Assembly (NCBI RefSeq): GCF_000421625.1
Contig: NZ_ATXJ01000004.1
Span: forward strand, 62,001 to 126,000
DNA: 64,000 bases
Source of the DNA: Thermus islandicus DSM 21543
Lineage (GTDB): Bacteria; Deinococcota; Deinococci; Deinococcales; Thermaceae
Direction: 5' to 3'
Numbering within the stretch: position 1 is the first letter of the stretch; the number at the start of each line of letters is the position of its first letter. The notes under the pieces are model-generated. The model saw only the letters and a list, made by a program, of their open reading frames with translations, did no database searches and was not told the origin of the DNA. The translations under genes were made by a program, and so were the position numbers. This document shows, piece after piece, positions 16,160-25,378 of this stretch.

Positions 16160-18523
16160 ATGGAGCTGATCCGCTGGTTTGAGACCCTGAGCATGGCCGA
16201 TGTGGAAGAGGTGGGCGGGAAAAACGCCTCCTTGGGGGAGATGATCCGCAATCTAAGCGCCCTGGGGATCAAGGTCCCCGAGGGGTTCGCCACCACCGCC
16301 TGGGCCTTCCGCCTTTACCTCCGGCACAACCGGCTGGAAGAGGAGATCCAAAGGCGCCTCAAGGACTTGGACGTAAGCGACGTGGTGGCCCTGGCGAGGA
16401 CCGGGGCCGAGATCCGCAGGCGGGTGGAGGAAGGAGAAATGCCCCCCGAACTGGAGGCTGCCCTCCGCGAGGCCTACGGGAAGCTGGAGGCCCGCTTTGG
16501 CCCTGGGGTTTTGGTGGCGGTTCGGTCCTCGGCCACAGCGGAGGACCTTCCCGAAGCCTCCTTCGCCGGACAGCAGGAAACCTTCCTCGGGGTGAAGGGG
16601 GCAGAAAACGTCCTCCGCTACGTGAAAAAGGTCTTCGCCTCCCTATACACCGACCGGGCCATCGCCTACCGGGCCCACCACGGCTTTGCCCACGAGGAGG
16701 TGGCCCTTTCCGCCGGGATCCAGCGCATGGTGCGGAGCGACCTGGCGGCCAGCGGGGTCCTCTTTACCCTGGACACGGAATCGGGCTTCCGGGAGGTGAT
16801 CTTCCTCACCGCGAGCTACGGCCTAGGGGAGATGGTGGTCCAAGGGGCGGTCAACCCGGACGAGTTTTATGTGTACAAGCCCGCCCTAAAGGCGGGCAAG
16901 GCCGCCATCCTGAGCCGCCACCTGGGGAGCAAGGCGCAAAAGATGGTCCTAGAGGCAGGGGAAGGCACGACCCGGGTGGTCGCCGTGCCGGAGGAGGATC
17001 GGCGGCGCTTCTGCCTGGCCGACGAGGAGGTGGAGGCCCTGGCCCGCCAAGCCCTCCTAGTGGAGGAGCATTACGGCCGACCCATGGACATTGAGTGGGC
17101 CAAGGACGGGCTTACCGGGGAACTCTATTTGGTGCAGGCCAGGCCGGAAACGGTGCAAAGCCGTGCGGGGCGGGTCATGGAGCGCTTCACCCTGCGGGAG
17201 AAAGGGGAGGTCCTGGTGGTGGGCCGGAGCGTGGGGAACCGGATCGCCACGGGTAGGGCCCGGATCGTCCTAAGCCCCAAGGAAATGCACAAGGTGGAAC
17301 CCGGGGATGTGCTGGTTACGGACGCTACCGATCCCGACTGGGAGCCCATCATGAAGCGGGCTGCGGCCATCGTCACCAACCGGGGTGGGCGCACTTCCCA
17401 TGCGGCCATCGTCTCCCGGGAGCTCGGCATCCCCGCGGTGGTGGGGGCCGAAGGGGCTACCCAGAGGATCCCGGACGGGGAAACGGTCACGGTTTCCTGC
17501 GCCGAAGGGGATGTGGGCAAGGTGTACCGGGGGGCTTTGCGCTACGAGGTGCAGCGGATAGAACTGGACCGGATGCCCAAGCTCCCGGTGAGGATCATGA
17601 TGAACGTGGCCAGCCCTGAAAGGGCCTTCGCCTTCGCCCAGCTCCCCCACAGCGGGGTGGGGCTTGCCCGCGTGGAGTTCATCATCGGCAACACCATCGG
17701 GATCCACCCCAAGGCCATCCTGGACTACCCCAACCTCCCCCCTCCCCTGCCGGAGGAGATCGCCAAGCGCACCGCGGGCTACCCTGACCCCCGCACCTTC
17801 TACGTGAGAAAGCTCGCGGAGGGCCTCGGCACCATCGCCGCCGCCTTCGCCCCCCACCCCGTGATCGTCCGCCTTTCCGACTTCAAGTCCAACGAGTACG
17901 CCCACCTCCTGGGCGGGGAGCTGTACGAGCCCAAGGAGGAAAACCCCATGTTAGGCTTCCGGGGCGCTTCCCGCTACCGCTCGGCCTTCTTCGCCCAGGC
18001 CTTCGCCCTGGAGTGCGAGGCCATCCGTTACGTGCGGGAGGCCATGGGCCTCACCAACGTGGAGGTCATGATCCCCTTTGTGCGCACCGTGGGGGAGCTT
18101 AAAGCGGTGCTGGAGGTCATGCGGACCCACGGCCTGCAGCGGGGCATGGAGGGCCTTCGGGTGATCATGATGTGCGAGGTGCCCTCCAACGCCATCCTCG
18201 CCGAGGAGTTCCTGGAGCACGTGGACGGATTTTCCATTGGTTCCAATGACCTTACCCAGCTCACCCTGGCCTTGGACCGGGACTCGGGGCTGGTAGCGGA
18301 CCTCTTCAGCGAGCAAGACCCCGCGGTGCGGTTTCTCATCCAACGGGCCATCCAGGCGGCCAAGAGGATGGGGAAGTACATCGGCATCTGCGGCCAAGGC
18401 CCCTCGGACGACCCCGAGTTCGCCCTCTGGCTGGTGAAGGAGGGCATAGACAGCCTCTCCCTGAACCCCGACGCGGTCCTCGAGACCTGGCTCTTCCTGG
18501 CCGAACGCCTCGAGGCTCCCTAG
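16160..18523 (+). CDS. ppsA: phosphoenolpyruvate synthase
   Basis: This enzyme makes PEP from pyruvate, ATP and water and is the entry step to gluconeogenesis. Its 787 residues have the expected order: N-terminal ATP-grasp domain ([11 protein letters not shown], 19-29), swivelling phosphohistidine domain with His414 in [10 protein letters not shown], and C-terminal PEP/pyruvate-binding barrel ending at the catalytic Cys744 (GICGQGPSD). The threonine two residues before His414 is the expected target of the neighbouring PSRP. A weak TAGGAT lies at 16092-16097; AGGAGAGGGGG precedes the ATG. Confidence 0.96.
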   Translation: MELIRWFETLSMADVEEVGGKNASLGEMIRNLSALGIKVPEGFATTAWAFRLYLRHNRLEEEIQRRLKDLDVSDVVALARTGAEIRRRVEEGEMPPELEAALREAYGKLEARFGPGVLVAVRSSATAEDLPEASFAGQQETFLGVKGAENVLRYVKKVFASLYTDRAIAYRAHHGFAHEEVALSAGIQRMVRSDLAASGVLFTLDTESGFREVIFLTASYGLGEMVVQGAVNPDEFYVYKPALKAGKAAILSRHLGSKAQKMVLEAGEGTTRVVAVPEEDRRRFCLADEEVEALARQALLVEEHYGRPMDIEWAKDGLTGELYLVQARPETVQSRAGRVMERFTLREKGEVLVVGRSVGNRIATGRARIVLSPKEMHKVEPGDVLVTDATDPDWEPIMKRAAAIVTNRGGRTSHAAIVSRELGIPAVVGAEGATQRIPDGETVTVSCAEGDVGKVYRGALRYEVQRIELDRMPKLPVRIMMNVASPERAFAFAQLPHSGVGLARVEFIIGNTIGIHPKAILDYPNLPPPLPEEIAKRTAGYPDPRTFYVRKLAEGLGTIAAAFAPHPVIVRLSDFKSNEYAHLLGGELYEPKEENPMLGFRGASRYRSAFFAQAFALECEAIRYVREAMGLTNVEVMIPFVRTVGELKAVLEVMRTHGLQRGMEGLRVIMMCEVPSNAILAEEFLEHVDGFSIGSNDLTQLTLALDRDSGLVADLFSEQDPAVRFLIQRAIQAAKRMGKYIGICGQGPSDDPEFALWLVKEGIDSLSLNPDAVLETWLFLAERLEAP

Positions 18524-18561
18524 GAGGAAAACGCCGCGGCGCAAGCCGGAGGGTCATACCG

Positions 18562-18695
18562 CCCATGCGGGCTTGGGCCCGCATGGGGGCGCCGGCAGAA
18601 AGTCCCCGCGAGGTTTTTAAGGACCTGCAAAAGGGCCTGCCTACAGCCCAGTTTGGCCATCCCATGTTGCGAAACCCACGTGCGGACACTTGGGC
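18562..18695. repeat. convergent-gene intergenic repeat, fullest copy (copy A)
   Basis: It starts with an 11-bp hairpin (18562-18587, arms cccatgcgggc / gcccgcatggg, 4-nt loop), then agaaagtccccgc (18597-18609), and ends with a block around atcccatgttgcg (18659-18691). The same order of parts is found at 31011-31100; the middle block recurs inverted at 42756-42768. It lies between the 3' ends of ppsA and the CoA-transferase gene. Confidence 0.65.
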
Positions 18696-18699
18696 ATCC

Positions 18700-20022
18700 T
18701 CACAAAAGCCCCCGCTCCCGGGCCGCCCGCCTCAGGGCCTCCCGGTGTTCCGGATGGGCCACGGCGATCAGGGCCTTGGCCCTTTCCCTAAGGGAGCGGC
18801 CGAAGAGCTCCGCCACCCCCCACTCCGTGACCACGTAGTGCACGTCGGCCCGGGTGGTGACCACCCCCGCCCCCGGCTTGAGGAGGGGGACGATGCGGGA
18901 AAGCCCCCGGGAGGTGACCGAGGGCAGGGCGATGATGGGCTTTCCCCCAGGGCTTGCGGCGGCTCCGCGGATGAAGTCCGCCTGGCCCCCGAAGCCGGAG
19001 TAGATGTAGGTGCCGAGGGAGTCGGCGCACACCTGGCCGGTGAGGTCCACCTCCAGGGCCGAGTTCACCGCGGTCATCCGGGCGTTTTTGGCGATGACCT
19101 GAGGGTCGTTCACGTAGTCCGCCGGGTGGAGCTCAAACAGGGGGTTGTCGTCCACGAAGCGGTAAAGCCGCTCGGAGCCCAGGACGAAGGTGCCCACCAC
19201 CTTGCCCCGATGCAGCGTCTTGCGCGCCCCCGTGATCACCCCGAGCTCCAAAAGTTCCAGAAGGCCGTCGGAAATCATCTCCGTGTGCACCCCGAGGTCC
19301 TTGTGCCCCTTGAGCTGGGCCAAAACGGCGTTGGGAATGCCCCCGATGCCGAGCTGCAGCGTGGCCCCGTCCTCCACCAGCCCCGCCACATGGGCCCCGA
19401 TCCGGGCCTCGAGGTCGCTGTAGCCTCCCCTCTCCAGGGTGGGCAGGGGGTAGTCCACCTCCGCCAGGAGGGAGAAGCGGGAGACGTGGACGAAGGTGTC
19501 CCCCAGGGTCCTGGGCATCCGGGGGTGGACCAGGCCCAGGGTGAAGGGACTGGCCTCGAGGGCGGCCCGGCTGGCGATGACCTCCACCCCCAGGGAGAGG
19601 AAGCCGTACTCGTCGGGAGGGCTCACCACCACCACCGCGGCGTCCAGGGGAAGGAGGCCCCGCTGGAAGAGCCAGGGCACCTGGTGGAGGTGTACGGGAA
19701 CGTAATCCGCCCGCCCCTGGTTCACCGCCTCCCGGTCCGCAGGGCCCACGAAGAGGCTTTTGCGGCGTAAGCGGCCGGGGGGCAGCCCCTGGAAGGGATC
19801 CTCCCCCAGCTGGAGCACGTGGACCAGCTCCACCCCTTCCAAGTCCTCCCGGGCGGCGAGGGCCCTAAGGAAGGGGATGGGGGTGGCCGCGTTTCCGGAG
19901 ACGTAGATCCGCCAGCCCGAACGGATGCGGGAGACGGCCTCCTCGAGGGGCACCCGCTTTTTTAAATAGGCCCTTTCCACCTCGGATCGCGTCAGGGCCT
20001 TGCCGGTCCGGGTGCGTCCCAT
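18700..20022 (-). CDS. acetyl-CoA hydrolase / 4-hydroxybutyrate CoA-transferase family protein
   Basis: A 440-residue family I CoA-transferase relative. GIGGIPNAV (225-233) and GFGGQADF (343-350) form the CoA site, and Glu248 in HTEM is the likely glutamate that carries the CoA thioester. Length and motifs fit 4-hydroxybutyrate or butyryl/acetate CoA-transferase as well as acetyl-CoA hydrolase, so the physiological acyl group is open. Minus-strand TAAGCT lies 6-7 nt before the ATG, pointing to a leaderless message of one gene. Confidence 0.85.
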   Translation of the reverse strand: MGRTRTGKALTRSEVERAYLKKRVPLEEAVSRIRSGWRIYVSGNAATPIPFLRALAAREDLEGVELVHVLQLGEDPFQGLPPGRLRRKSLFVGPADREAVNQGRADYVPVHLHQVPWLFQRGLLPLDAAVVVVSPPDEYGFLSLGVEVIASRAALEASPFTLGLVHPRMPRTLGDTFVHVSRFSLLAEVDYPLPTLERGGYSDLEARIGAHVAGLVEDGATLQLGIGGIPNAVLAQLKGHKDLGVHTEMISDGLLELLELGVITGARKTLHRGKVVGTFVLGSERLYRFVDDNPLFELHPADYVNDPQVIAKNARMTAVNSALEVDLTGQVCADSLGTYIYSGFGGQADFIRGAAASPGGKPIIALPSVTSRGLSRIVPLLKPGAGVVTTRADVHYVVTEWGVAELFGRSLRERAKALIAVAHPEHREALRRAARERGLL

Positions 20023-20116
20023 GGCCCCAGCTTAAGGCCCCTAGGGGGGACAGATGCCCTAAGCCCCCGTAACCCAGGCCACCCTAATCCCCCGGGGCCG
20101 GAGAGGAGAATGGGGC

Positions 20117-21124
20117 ATGGCTAGGCTCAGGCCTCTTCTCTGGCTGGGGCCCCTTGGGCTTGCCCTCTGGTTCTTCTTTACCCACCCCCCGGACGTCCTC
20201 TGGGCGGAAAGGGCCCAGGCCCCCTCAGAGCGCCTGCAGGAGGTCTACACCCGCCTCCACCCCGCGGTGGTCCAGGTACAGGACCGGGAGGGCGGAAGGG
20301 GAACGGGCTTCTTCTACGCTCCCCGCCTCCTCCTCACCGCCTACCACGTGGTGGCCGAGGGAGGGCCTTTTGCCCTCCGGCTGGCGAACGGAAAACAGGC
20401 AGAGGCCAGGGTCATGGGCTTCCATGAGCCCTTTGACCTAGCGGTTCTGGAGGCGGTGGGCGAGGCCGCCCCCCTCACCCTCCCCCTGGAGCTCTCCCGC
20501 CCCCCCAGGGTGGGCGAGGCCCTCCTGCACATGGGCAACGGCCGCGGCCAGTTCATCGCCCCCCGCTACGGCCGGGTGACCCGGCTCGGGGTAAGCCCCT
20601 CCCCCTTCCTGCCCCAGGGCCTAGTGGAAACCTCCCTGCCCCTGGCCCCAGGGGACTCGGGGGGGCCGGTGTTGGACGCCGAGGGCCGGGTTCTGGGCAT
20701 AGCGGTGGCCATCGGGCAGACGGAGGAGGGCTTCCGGAGCTACTTCACCCCCCTTTTCGGCAGGAAGGAACTTCTGGCAGGCCTGGAAAGGGGGGAGCGG
20801 AGCTATTGGCCGTACCTGGGCCTCCGGGGCCCCCGGGCCCTCACCCCCGAGCTTGCCCGGGAGCTCAGCCTCCCCCCTGGAGGCGTGCTGGTGGGGGAGG
20901 TGGTGCCGGGGGGAGCTGCCCACCGGGCGGGCCTTAAGGGCCTGGAGTCGGGCGGGGTACCGGACGTGATCCTCGAGGTGAATGGCGTCCCTGTGAACAG
21001 CTTTGAAGACCTCCTCCGTGAAGTACGCAGGCACCAGGTGGGGGACCGGGTCCTGCTTTCCGTGCGGCGGGGCACAGAGATCCTCCGGGTAGAGGTCCTC
21101 CTAAGCCCCTTCCCTGGACGCTAA
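20117..21124 (+). CDS. membrane-anchored HtrA/DegP-like serine protease
   Basis: An envelope quality-control protease of 335 residues. An N-terminal membrane anchor (6-22) precedes a trypsin-like domain with His77 (LTAYHVV), Asp107 (FDLAVL) and Ser181 (GDSGGP), and a single PDZ domain (about 230-330). One PDZ and a short anchor resemble DegS-type proteins more than DegP. SD-like GAGAGGAG precedes the ATG. The 3' end overlaps the next convergent gene by 24 bp. Confidence 0.9.
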   Translation: MARLRPLLWLGPLGLALWFFFTHPPDVLWAERAQAPSERLQEVYTRLHPAVVQVQDREGGRGTGFFYAPRLLLTAYHVVAEGGPFALRLANGKQAEARVMGFHEPFDLAVLEAVGEAAPLTLPLELSRPPRVGEALLHMGNGRGQFIAPRYGRVTRLGVSPSPFLPQGLVETSLPLAPGDSGGPVLDAEGRVLGIAVAIGQTEEGFRSYFTPLFGRKELLAGLERGERSYWPYLGLRGPRALTPELARELSLPPGGVLVGEVVPGGAAHRAGLKGLESGGVPDVILEVNGVPVNSFEDLLREVRRHQVGDRVLLSVRRGTEILRVEVLLSPFPGR

Positions 21125-22084
21125 GCTGGGGTAGGTGGGAAAGCCCAGACCCTCCGCCAACAGCACCCCCCGGGCGATGGCCCGGGCGAGGGCGTCGGCG
21201 GCGTAGGCTCCGAGGCGGAGGAGGAGGGGAAGCGCCACCCCCCTTCCCTCCCCCAGGGCCAGGGCGAAGACCAGGTCCCCGTCCAGGGGGGTGTGGGCGG
21301 GGCGGAGGGCCCGGGCGAGGCCGTCTTGGGCCATGATGGCGAGCCTTTTGGCCTGGGCTTTGGAGAGGGGAGCGTCCGTGGCCACTATGGCGAGGGTGGT
21401 GTGCTGGCCTAGGAGGAAGGGGTAGCGGTAGTCCTCCTCCTGCCCCCGGTAACGGGAGAGGTCCGGGAGGAGGGCCCTTTCCTCAGGGGCGAGGAGCCCC
21501 TCGGCGTAAAGCCTCCCCGAGAGGGGGTCAAAGGGGCGGCCGAGGCTGTTCACCGCCGCCAGGGCCATGACCCTAAAGCCCTCCTCCAGGAGGTAGCCTG
21601 CAAGGCCCACTCCCCCCTTCACCCCGCCCGCCATGGCCCCCGTCCCCGCCCCCACGCTCCCCTCGGCCACCTCCTTCCCCGCGGCGAGGGAGGCCCGATA
21701 CCCCGCCTCCGCCCCCGGGGGCCTGAAGGCCTTCCCCCGCCCCAGGTCGTAAAGCACCGCCGCAGGCACGATGGGCACCACACCTCCCGGGGTAGGGAAG
21801 CCCTTCCTCCTTTCCCACAGGTAGCGCACCACCCCCTCGGCGGCGGCGAGGCCGAAGGCGCTCCCTCCGGTGAGGAGGACGGCCTGGACGCTTTCCACGG
21901 TGTTCTCGGGAGCGAGGAGGTCGGTCTCCCGGGTGCCCGGGGCCGCCCCCCGCACGTCCACCGCCGCCACCGCCCCCTCCTCCACCAGGAGGACGGTGCA
22001 CCCGGTAAGGGCCTCCCGGTCCGTGAAGTGCCCTACCCGAAGCCCGGGGAGGAGGGCCTTTTCCCCCCAAAGCGCTTCCGCCAT
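21101..22084 (-). CDS. P1-family peptidase (DmpA/L-aminopeptidase D-esterase type)
   Basis: A 327-residue member of the self-processing DmpA/BapA family, which hydrolyses N-terminal amino acids or beta-amino peptides. LTGGSAFGL (about 70), VGAGTGAMAGGVKGG (about 145) and VATDAPLSKAQ near the C-terminus are characteristic. The precursor should cleave itself into two chains. I chose ATG 22084 since CATACT is 6 nt upstream; the open frame extends to 22159 but would run past that box. Confidence 0.85.
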   Translation of the reverse strand: MAEALWGEKALLPGLRVGHFTDREALTGCTVLLVEEGAVAAVDVRGAAPGTRETDLLAPENTVESVQAVLLTGGSAFGLAAAEGVVRYLWERRKGFPTPGGVVPIVPAAVLYDLGRGKAFRPPGAEAGYRASLAAGKEVAEGSVGAGTGAMAGGVKGGVGLAGYLLEEGFRVMALAAVNSLGRPFDPLSGRLYAEGLLAPEERALLPDLSRYRGQEEDYRYPFLLGQHTTLAIVATDAPLSKAQAKRLAIMAQDGLARALRPAHTPLDGDLVFALALGEGRGVALPLLLRLGAYAADALARAIARGVLLAEGLGFPTYPSLASREGA

Positions 22085-22128
22085 GAGGCCAGTATGGGGT
22101 AGCCTAGTGCCCGGGACAAGGAGGCGCC

Positions 22129-23190
22129 ATGTGGGAATACCTGATCCACGGGGAACCAACGCCCGCCCTTAAGCCCTTTCTGGAAGGGGTGGGGAGGGCC
22201 CTCGAGGCCCGGGGCTTCCGCCATAGCCCCGAGGCCGAGGCCCCGAACCTCGTCCTGAACGCCATCACCCCGGAAAACCCCCGGCCCTACCGCCGCAAGG
22301 CCCAGGCCACCTTCGTGGCCTCGGTCCTGGAGCTCAAGGACTTCCCCGAAGATCCCCTGAGGGAGCTTTACCCCTATCTGGTCCGGGCGCTCTCCAACGT
22401 CCTCCTGGCCTATGTGCCGGGGAAGGGCGTGAAGTTCCTCACCCTGGAGCTCGGCCACTACGGGGAGCCCGAGGGGGAGGGGTTTTACGAGCGGGTGGCG
22501 GAGCGCCTTAGGCCCATCGCTTGCAGCCGCTTGGTCATAAACAACCTCTTTGAGCCGGACCTCGAGCCCGAGCTCTGGCAGGGGGACGCGCTCACGGAGA
22601 GCATGTCCCGGGCAGGGAAAAAGCTGAAAGCGTGGGACCTCCTCCCCGCCCCCTTCCCCATAGAGGAGATCCTCTCCCCCGAGGACCTGAGGCACGTGAA
22701 ACGGCTCTACGGTATCGGCGGGCTCTCCTATGGGAACCTCTCCGTGCGCAAGGACGAAAGGCGCTTCTGGATGTCGGCGAGCGGCGTGGACAAAGCGAAC
22801 CTCAAGGAGATCGGCCGGGACATCCTCATGGTGAAGGGCTATGACCCCAAGAGGAACGCCATCCTCCTCTCCGTCCCCCCCCACGTGGAGCCGAGGCGGG
22901 TGAGCGTGGACGCCATAGAGCACTGGATGATCTACCGGGAACACCCCGGGGTGGGGGCCATCCTCCACGTGCACGCCTGGATGGAGGGGGTGCCCGCCAC
23001 CCCCTTCAACTACCCCTGCGGCACCTACGAGCTGGCCCAGGCGGTGGCGGAGAAGGTGCGGGAGGCCCCTGACCCCACCCGGGCGGTGGTGGGCCTCAAG
23101 AACCACGGCCTTACCATCACCGGGAAAAGCCTGGACGAGATCCTGGAAAGGATTGAGGGGAAGCTCATCCGCACCGTGCCCATGACATGA
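22129..23190 (+). CDS. class II aldolase/adducin protein with N-terminal extension
   Basis: Residues 165-353 are a class II aldolase fold with zinc ligands HVHAW (near 284) and KNHGLT (near 325), and the GGLSYGNLSVR phosphate-binding-type loop near 195. Residues 1-165 do not match anything that I recognise, which makes the protein about 140 residues longer than fuculose- or ribulose-phosphate aldolases. It has AAGGAGG four bases before its ATG and is coupled to the dehydrogenase gene by an ATGA overlap. The pair probably works on one sugar or hydroxy-acid substrate, unidentified. Confidence 0.8.
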   Translation: MWEYLIHGEPTPALKPFLEGVGRALEARGFRHSPEAEAPNLVLNAITPENPRPYRRKAQATFVASVLELKDFPEDPLRELYPYLVRALSNVLLAYVPGKGVKFLTLELGHYGEPEGEGFYERVAERLRPIACSRLVINNLFEPDLEPELWQGDALTESMSRAGKKLKAWDLLPAPFPIEEILSPEDLRHVKRLYGIGGLSYGNLSVRKDERRFWMSASGVDKANLKEIGRDILMVKGYDPKRNAILLSVPPHVEPRRVSVDAIEHWMIYREHPGVGAILHVHAWMEGVPATPFNYPCGTYELAQAVAEKVREAPDPTRAVVGLKNHGLTITGKSLDEILERIEGKLIRTVPMT

Positions 23191-24284
23191 GGGCCCTCGT
23201 CTATACCCCTTCCCTCCCCCGCTTCTTCGGGGCGAGGCTTCTGGGCAAACGCTTCCCTAAAGGGCTTCTGCCCCTCGCCCTTAAGGAGGTGCCCCTTTCC
23301 GAACGGGAGGGGTTCGTGCGGGTGAGGGTGAGGCTAAGCGGCGTCTGCGGCTCGGACCTCGCCCTCCTCTACGGGAAAAGCCCCCCTTCCCTAAGCCCCT
23401 TCTTCTCCTTCCCCGCCGTCTTGGGCCACGAGATCCTGGGGGAGGTGGGGGGAAGCCTGGTGGCAGTGAACCCCCTCCTCGCTTGCCATGACCGGGGGCT
23501 TCCCCCCTGCCCCATGTGCCAAAGGGGGGAGGAGGGGCTCTGCCAAAACCTGGCGGAAGGCCCTTTGGCCCCAGGGATCCTGGGCTACAACCGGGACCTC
23601 CCGGGGGGGTGGGGGGAGTGGACCCTGGCCCGGCCCGAGAGGCTCTACCCCATCCCCCAGGGCGTCCCCGAGGAAAGGGCCGTCTTCGCCGAGCCTTTGG
23701 CGGTGGTCCTTAGGGGCTTAGGGAAGCTCAGGCCCTGGCCGGAGGAGGTGCTGGTCCTGGGCATGGGCACCCTCGGCCTCCTCGCGGTCAGGCTCCTAAG
23801 GGCCCTGGGCTACACGGGGAGGCTTTTCGCCGTGGCCAAGTACGCCCACCAGGCGGAAAGGGCGAAGGCCTTCGGAGCGGATCAGGTCTTCCCCTCGGCC
23901 AAGGAGGCCCTCCTGGAGCGGGCCAAGCGCTACCGCTACCTCCTCTTTGAGGGGCATAGGGGCGGGTACGAGGCCGTGGTGGAGGCCTCGGGAAGCGGCA
24001 AGGGCTTCCGGGAGGCCCTCGCCCTCGCCCGGGAGGGGGGCAGGGTGCTCCTTTTGGGCGCCCCGGGCCTGGAGTGGGCGGACCTCTCCCCCTTCTGGTT
24101 CAAGGAGGTGGCCCTCGTGGGGAGCTACACCTACACCCGGGAGGAGTTCGGCCAGGCCGTGGCCCTCCTCAAGGAGCTTGAGGGCCTCGAGGCCCTCGTG
24201 GGAGGCGTCTTCCCCCTGGAGGCCTGGCGGGAAGCCCTCGCCGCCCGGGGCAAGGCCCTCTTCCGCCCGGGAAATGTGGCCTAG
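23187..24284 (+). CDS. zinc-type medium-chain dehydrogenase
   Basis: A 365-residue MDR-family alcohol/polyol dehydrogenase. Catalytic zinc ligands are the Cys of SGVCGSDLALL (about 54) and the His of GHEILG (about 81). The structural zinc loop is present (ACHDRGLPPCPMCQRGEEGLC region, four cysteines), and VLGMGTLGLLAVRLL is the NAD(P)-binding fold. The N-terminus is 20 residues longer than usual. Overlap with the aldolase gene (ATGA) suggests a two-step oxidation/aldol pathway; the substrate is unknown. Confidence 0.85.
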   Translation: MRALVYTPSLPRFFGARLLGKRFPKGLLPLALKEVPLSEREGFVRVRVRLSGVCGSDLALLYGKSPPSLSPFFSFPAVLGHEILGEVGGSLVAVNPLLACHDRGLPPCPMCQRGEEGLCQNLAEGPLAPGILGYNRDLPGGWGEWTLARPERLYPIPQGVPEERAVFAEPLAVVLRGLGKLRPWPEEVLVLGMGTLGLLAVRLLRALGYTGRLFAVAKYAHQAERAKAFGADQVFPSAKEALLERAKRYRYLLFEGHRGGYEAVVEASGSGKGFREALALAREGGRVLLLGAPGLEWADLSPFWFKEVALVGSYTYTREEFGQAVALLKELEGLEALVGGVFPLEAWREALAARGKALFRPGNVA

Positions 24285-24343
24285 GCCCCAAGGGAAAGCC
24301 CCCTTCCGGGCTAGACTACAGGGCATAGCCCAGCGGGGACCCC

Positions 24344-25378
24344 ATGCGGGAAGGCAGCCAGGAAAACCCCTTTGAAAAGGCCCAGGAGAGGCTGCAGGCG
24401 CTCCTCAAGGAGGTCAAGCGGGTCATCGTGGGCCAGGACCTCCTCCTGGAGAGGATGCTGGTGGCCCTCCTGGCCCGGGGCCACCTCCTCGTGGAGGGGG
24501 TGCCGGGCCTGGCCAAGACCCTGGCGGTGAAGACCCTGGGCGAGGCCCTAGGGGGAAGCTTCCGGCGGGTCCAGTTCACCCCCGACCTGGTGCCCGCCGA
24601 CCTCCTGGGCACGCGGGTCTACAATCCCAAGGAGGGGGAGTTCAGGACGGAGCTCGGCCCCATCTTCGCCCACCTCCTCCTGGCCGACGAGATCAACCGG
24701 GCCCCGGCCAAGGTCCAGTCCGCCCTCCTCGAGGCCATGCAGGAGCGGCAGGTGACCCTGGGCCGGGAGACCTACCCCCTGCCCCAGCCCTTCCTCGTCC
24801 TCGCCACCCAGAACCCCATAGAGAGCGAGGGTACCTACCCCCTCCCCGAGGCCCAGCTGGACCGCTTCCTCCTCAAGGTGGTGGTGGACTACCCCGCCTT
24901 CCACGAGGAGCTGGAGATCGTGCGCCGCATGACCACGGGAGAGGAGATCCGGGCGGAAAGCGTCCTCTCCCTTGAGGACCTCCTCGCCCTCTCCCGCCTC
25001 GCCGACCGGGTCTACGTCCACCCCAAGGTGGCGGAGTACGCGGTGGCCCTGGTCCGGGCCACCCGGCGCCCCGAGGGGCGGCTTAAGGAGCTGCGGGGCC
25101 TTCTGCTCTTCGGGGGAAGCCCCCGGGCCTCCCTGGCCCTGGTCCAGGGGGCCAAGGCCCTGGCCCTGCTCCGCGGACGGGGCTACGCCCTTCCGGAAGA
25201 CGTCCGGGACCTCTTCAAGGACGCCCTGCGCCACCGCCTCGTCCTCTCCTACCAGGCCCTGGCGGAAGGGGTGGGGCCCGAGGCCCTCCTGGACCGGATC
25301 CTCGAGGCCTTCCCGCCCCCCTTCGTGCCCCTGAGGGACCCCTATGGAGACGCCCGAGGCCCTGCTGCGGAGGCTTGA
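24344..25378 (+). CDS. MoxR-family AAA+ ATPase
   Basis: A 344-residue AAA+ chaperone-like ATPase. Walker A is GVPGLAKT (52-59), Walker B LLADEINRAP (about 109-118), and the sensor region is QNPIESEGTYPLPEAQLDRF. MoxR proteins typically act with vWA-domain partners in maturation or metal insertion, and here the next three genes encode one DUF58 and two vWA proteins. The 3' end overlaps the DUF58 gene by 35 bp, so all four genes form one operon. Confidence 0.93.
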   Translation: MREGSQENPFEKAQERLQALLKEVKRVIVGQDLLLERMLVALLARGHLLVEGVPGLAKTLAVKTLGEALGGSFRRVQFTPDLVPADLLGTRVYNPKEGEFRTELGPIFAHLLLADEINRAPAKVQSALLEAMQERQVTLGRETYPLPQPFLVLATQNPIESEGTYPLPEAQLDRFLLKVVVDYPAFHEELEIVRRMTTGEEIRAESVLSLEDLLALSRLADRVYVHPKVAEYAVALVRATRRPEGRLKELRGLLLFGGSPRASLALVQGAKALALLRGRGYALPEDVRDLFKDALRHRLVLSYQALAEGVGPEALLDRILEAFPPPFVPLRDPYGDARGPAAEA

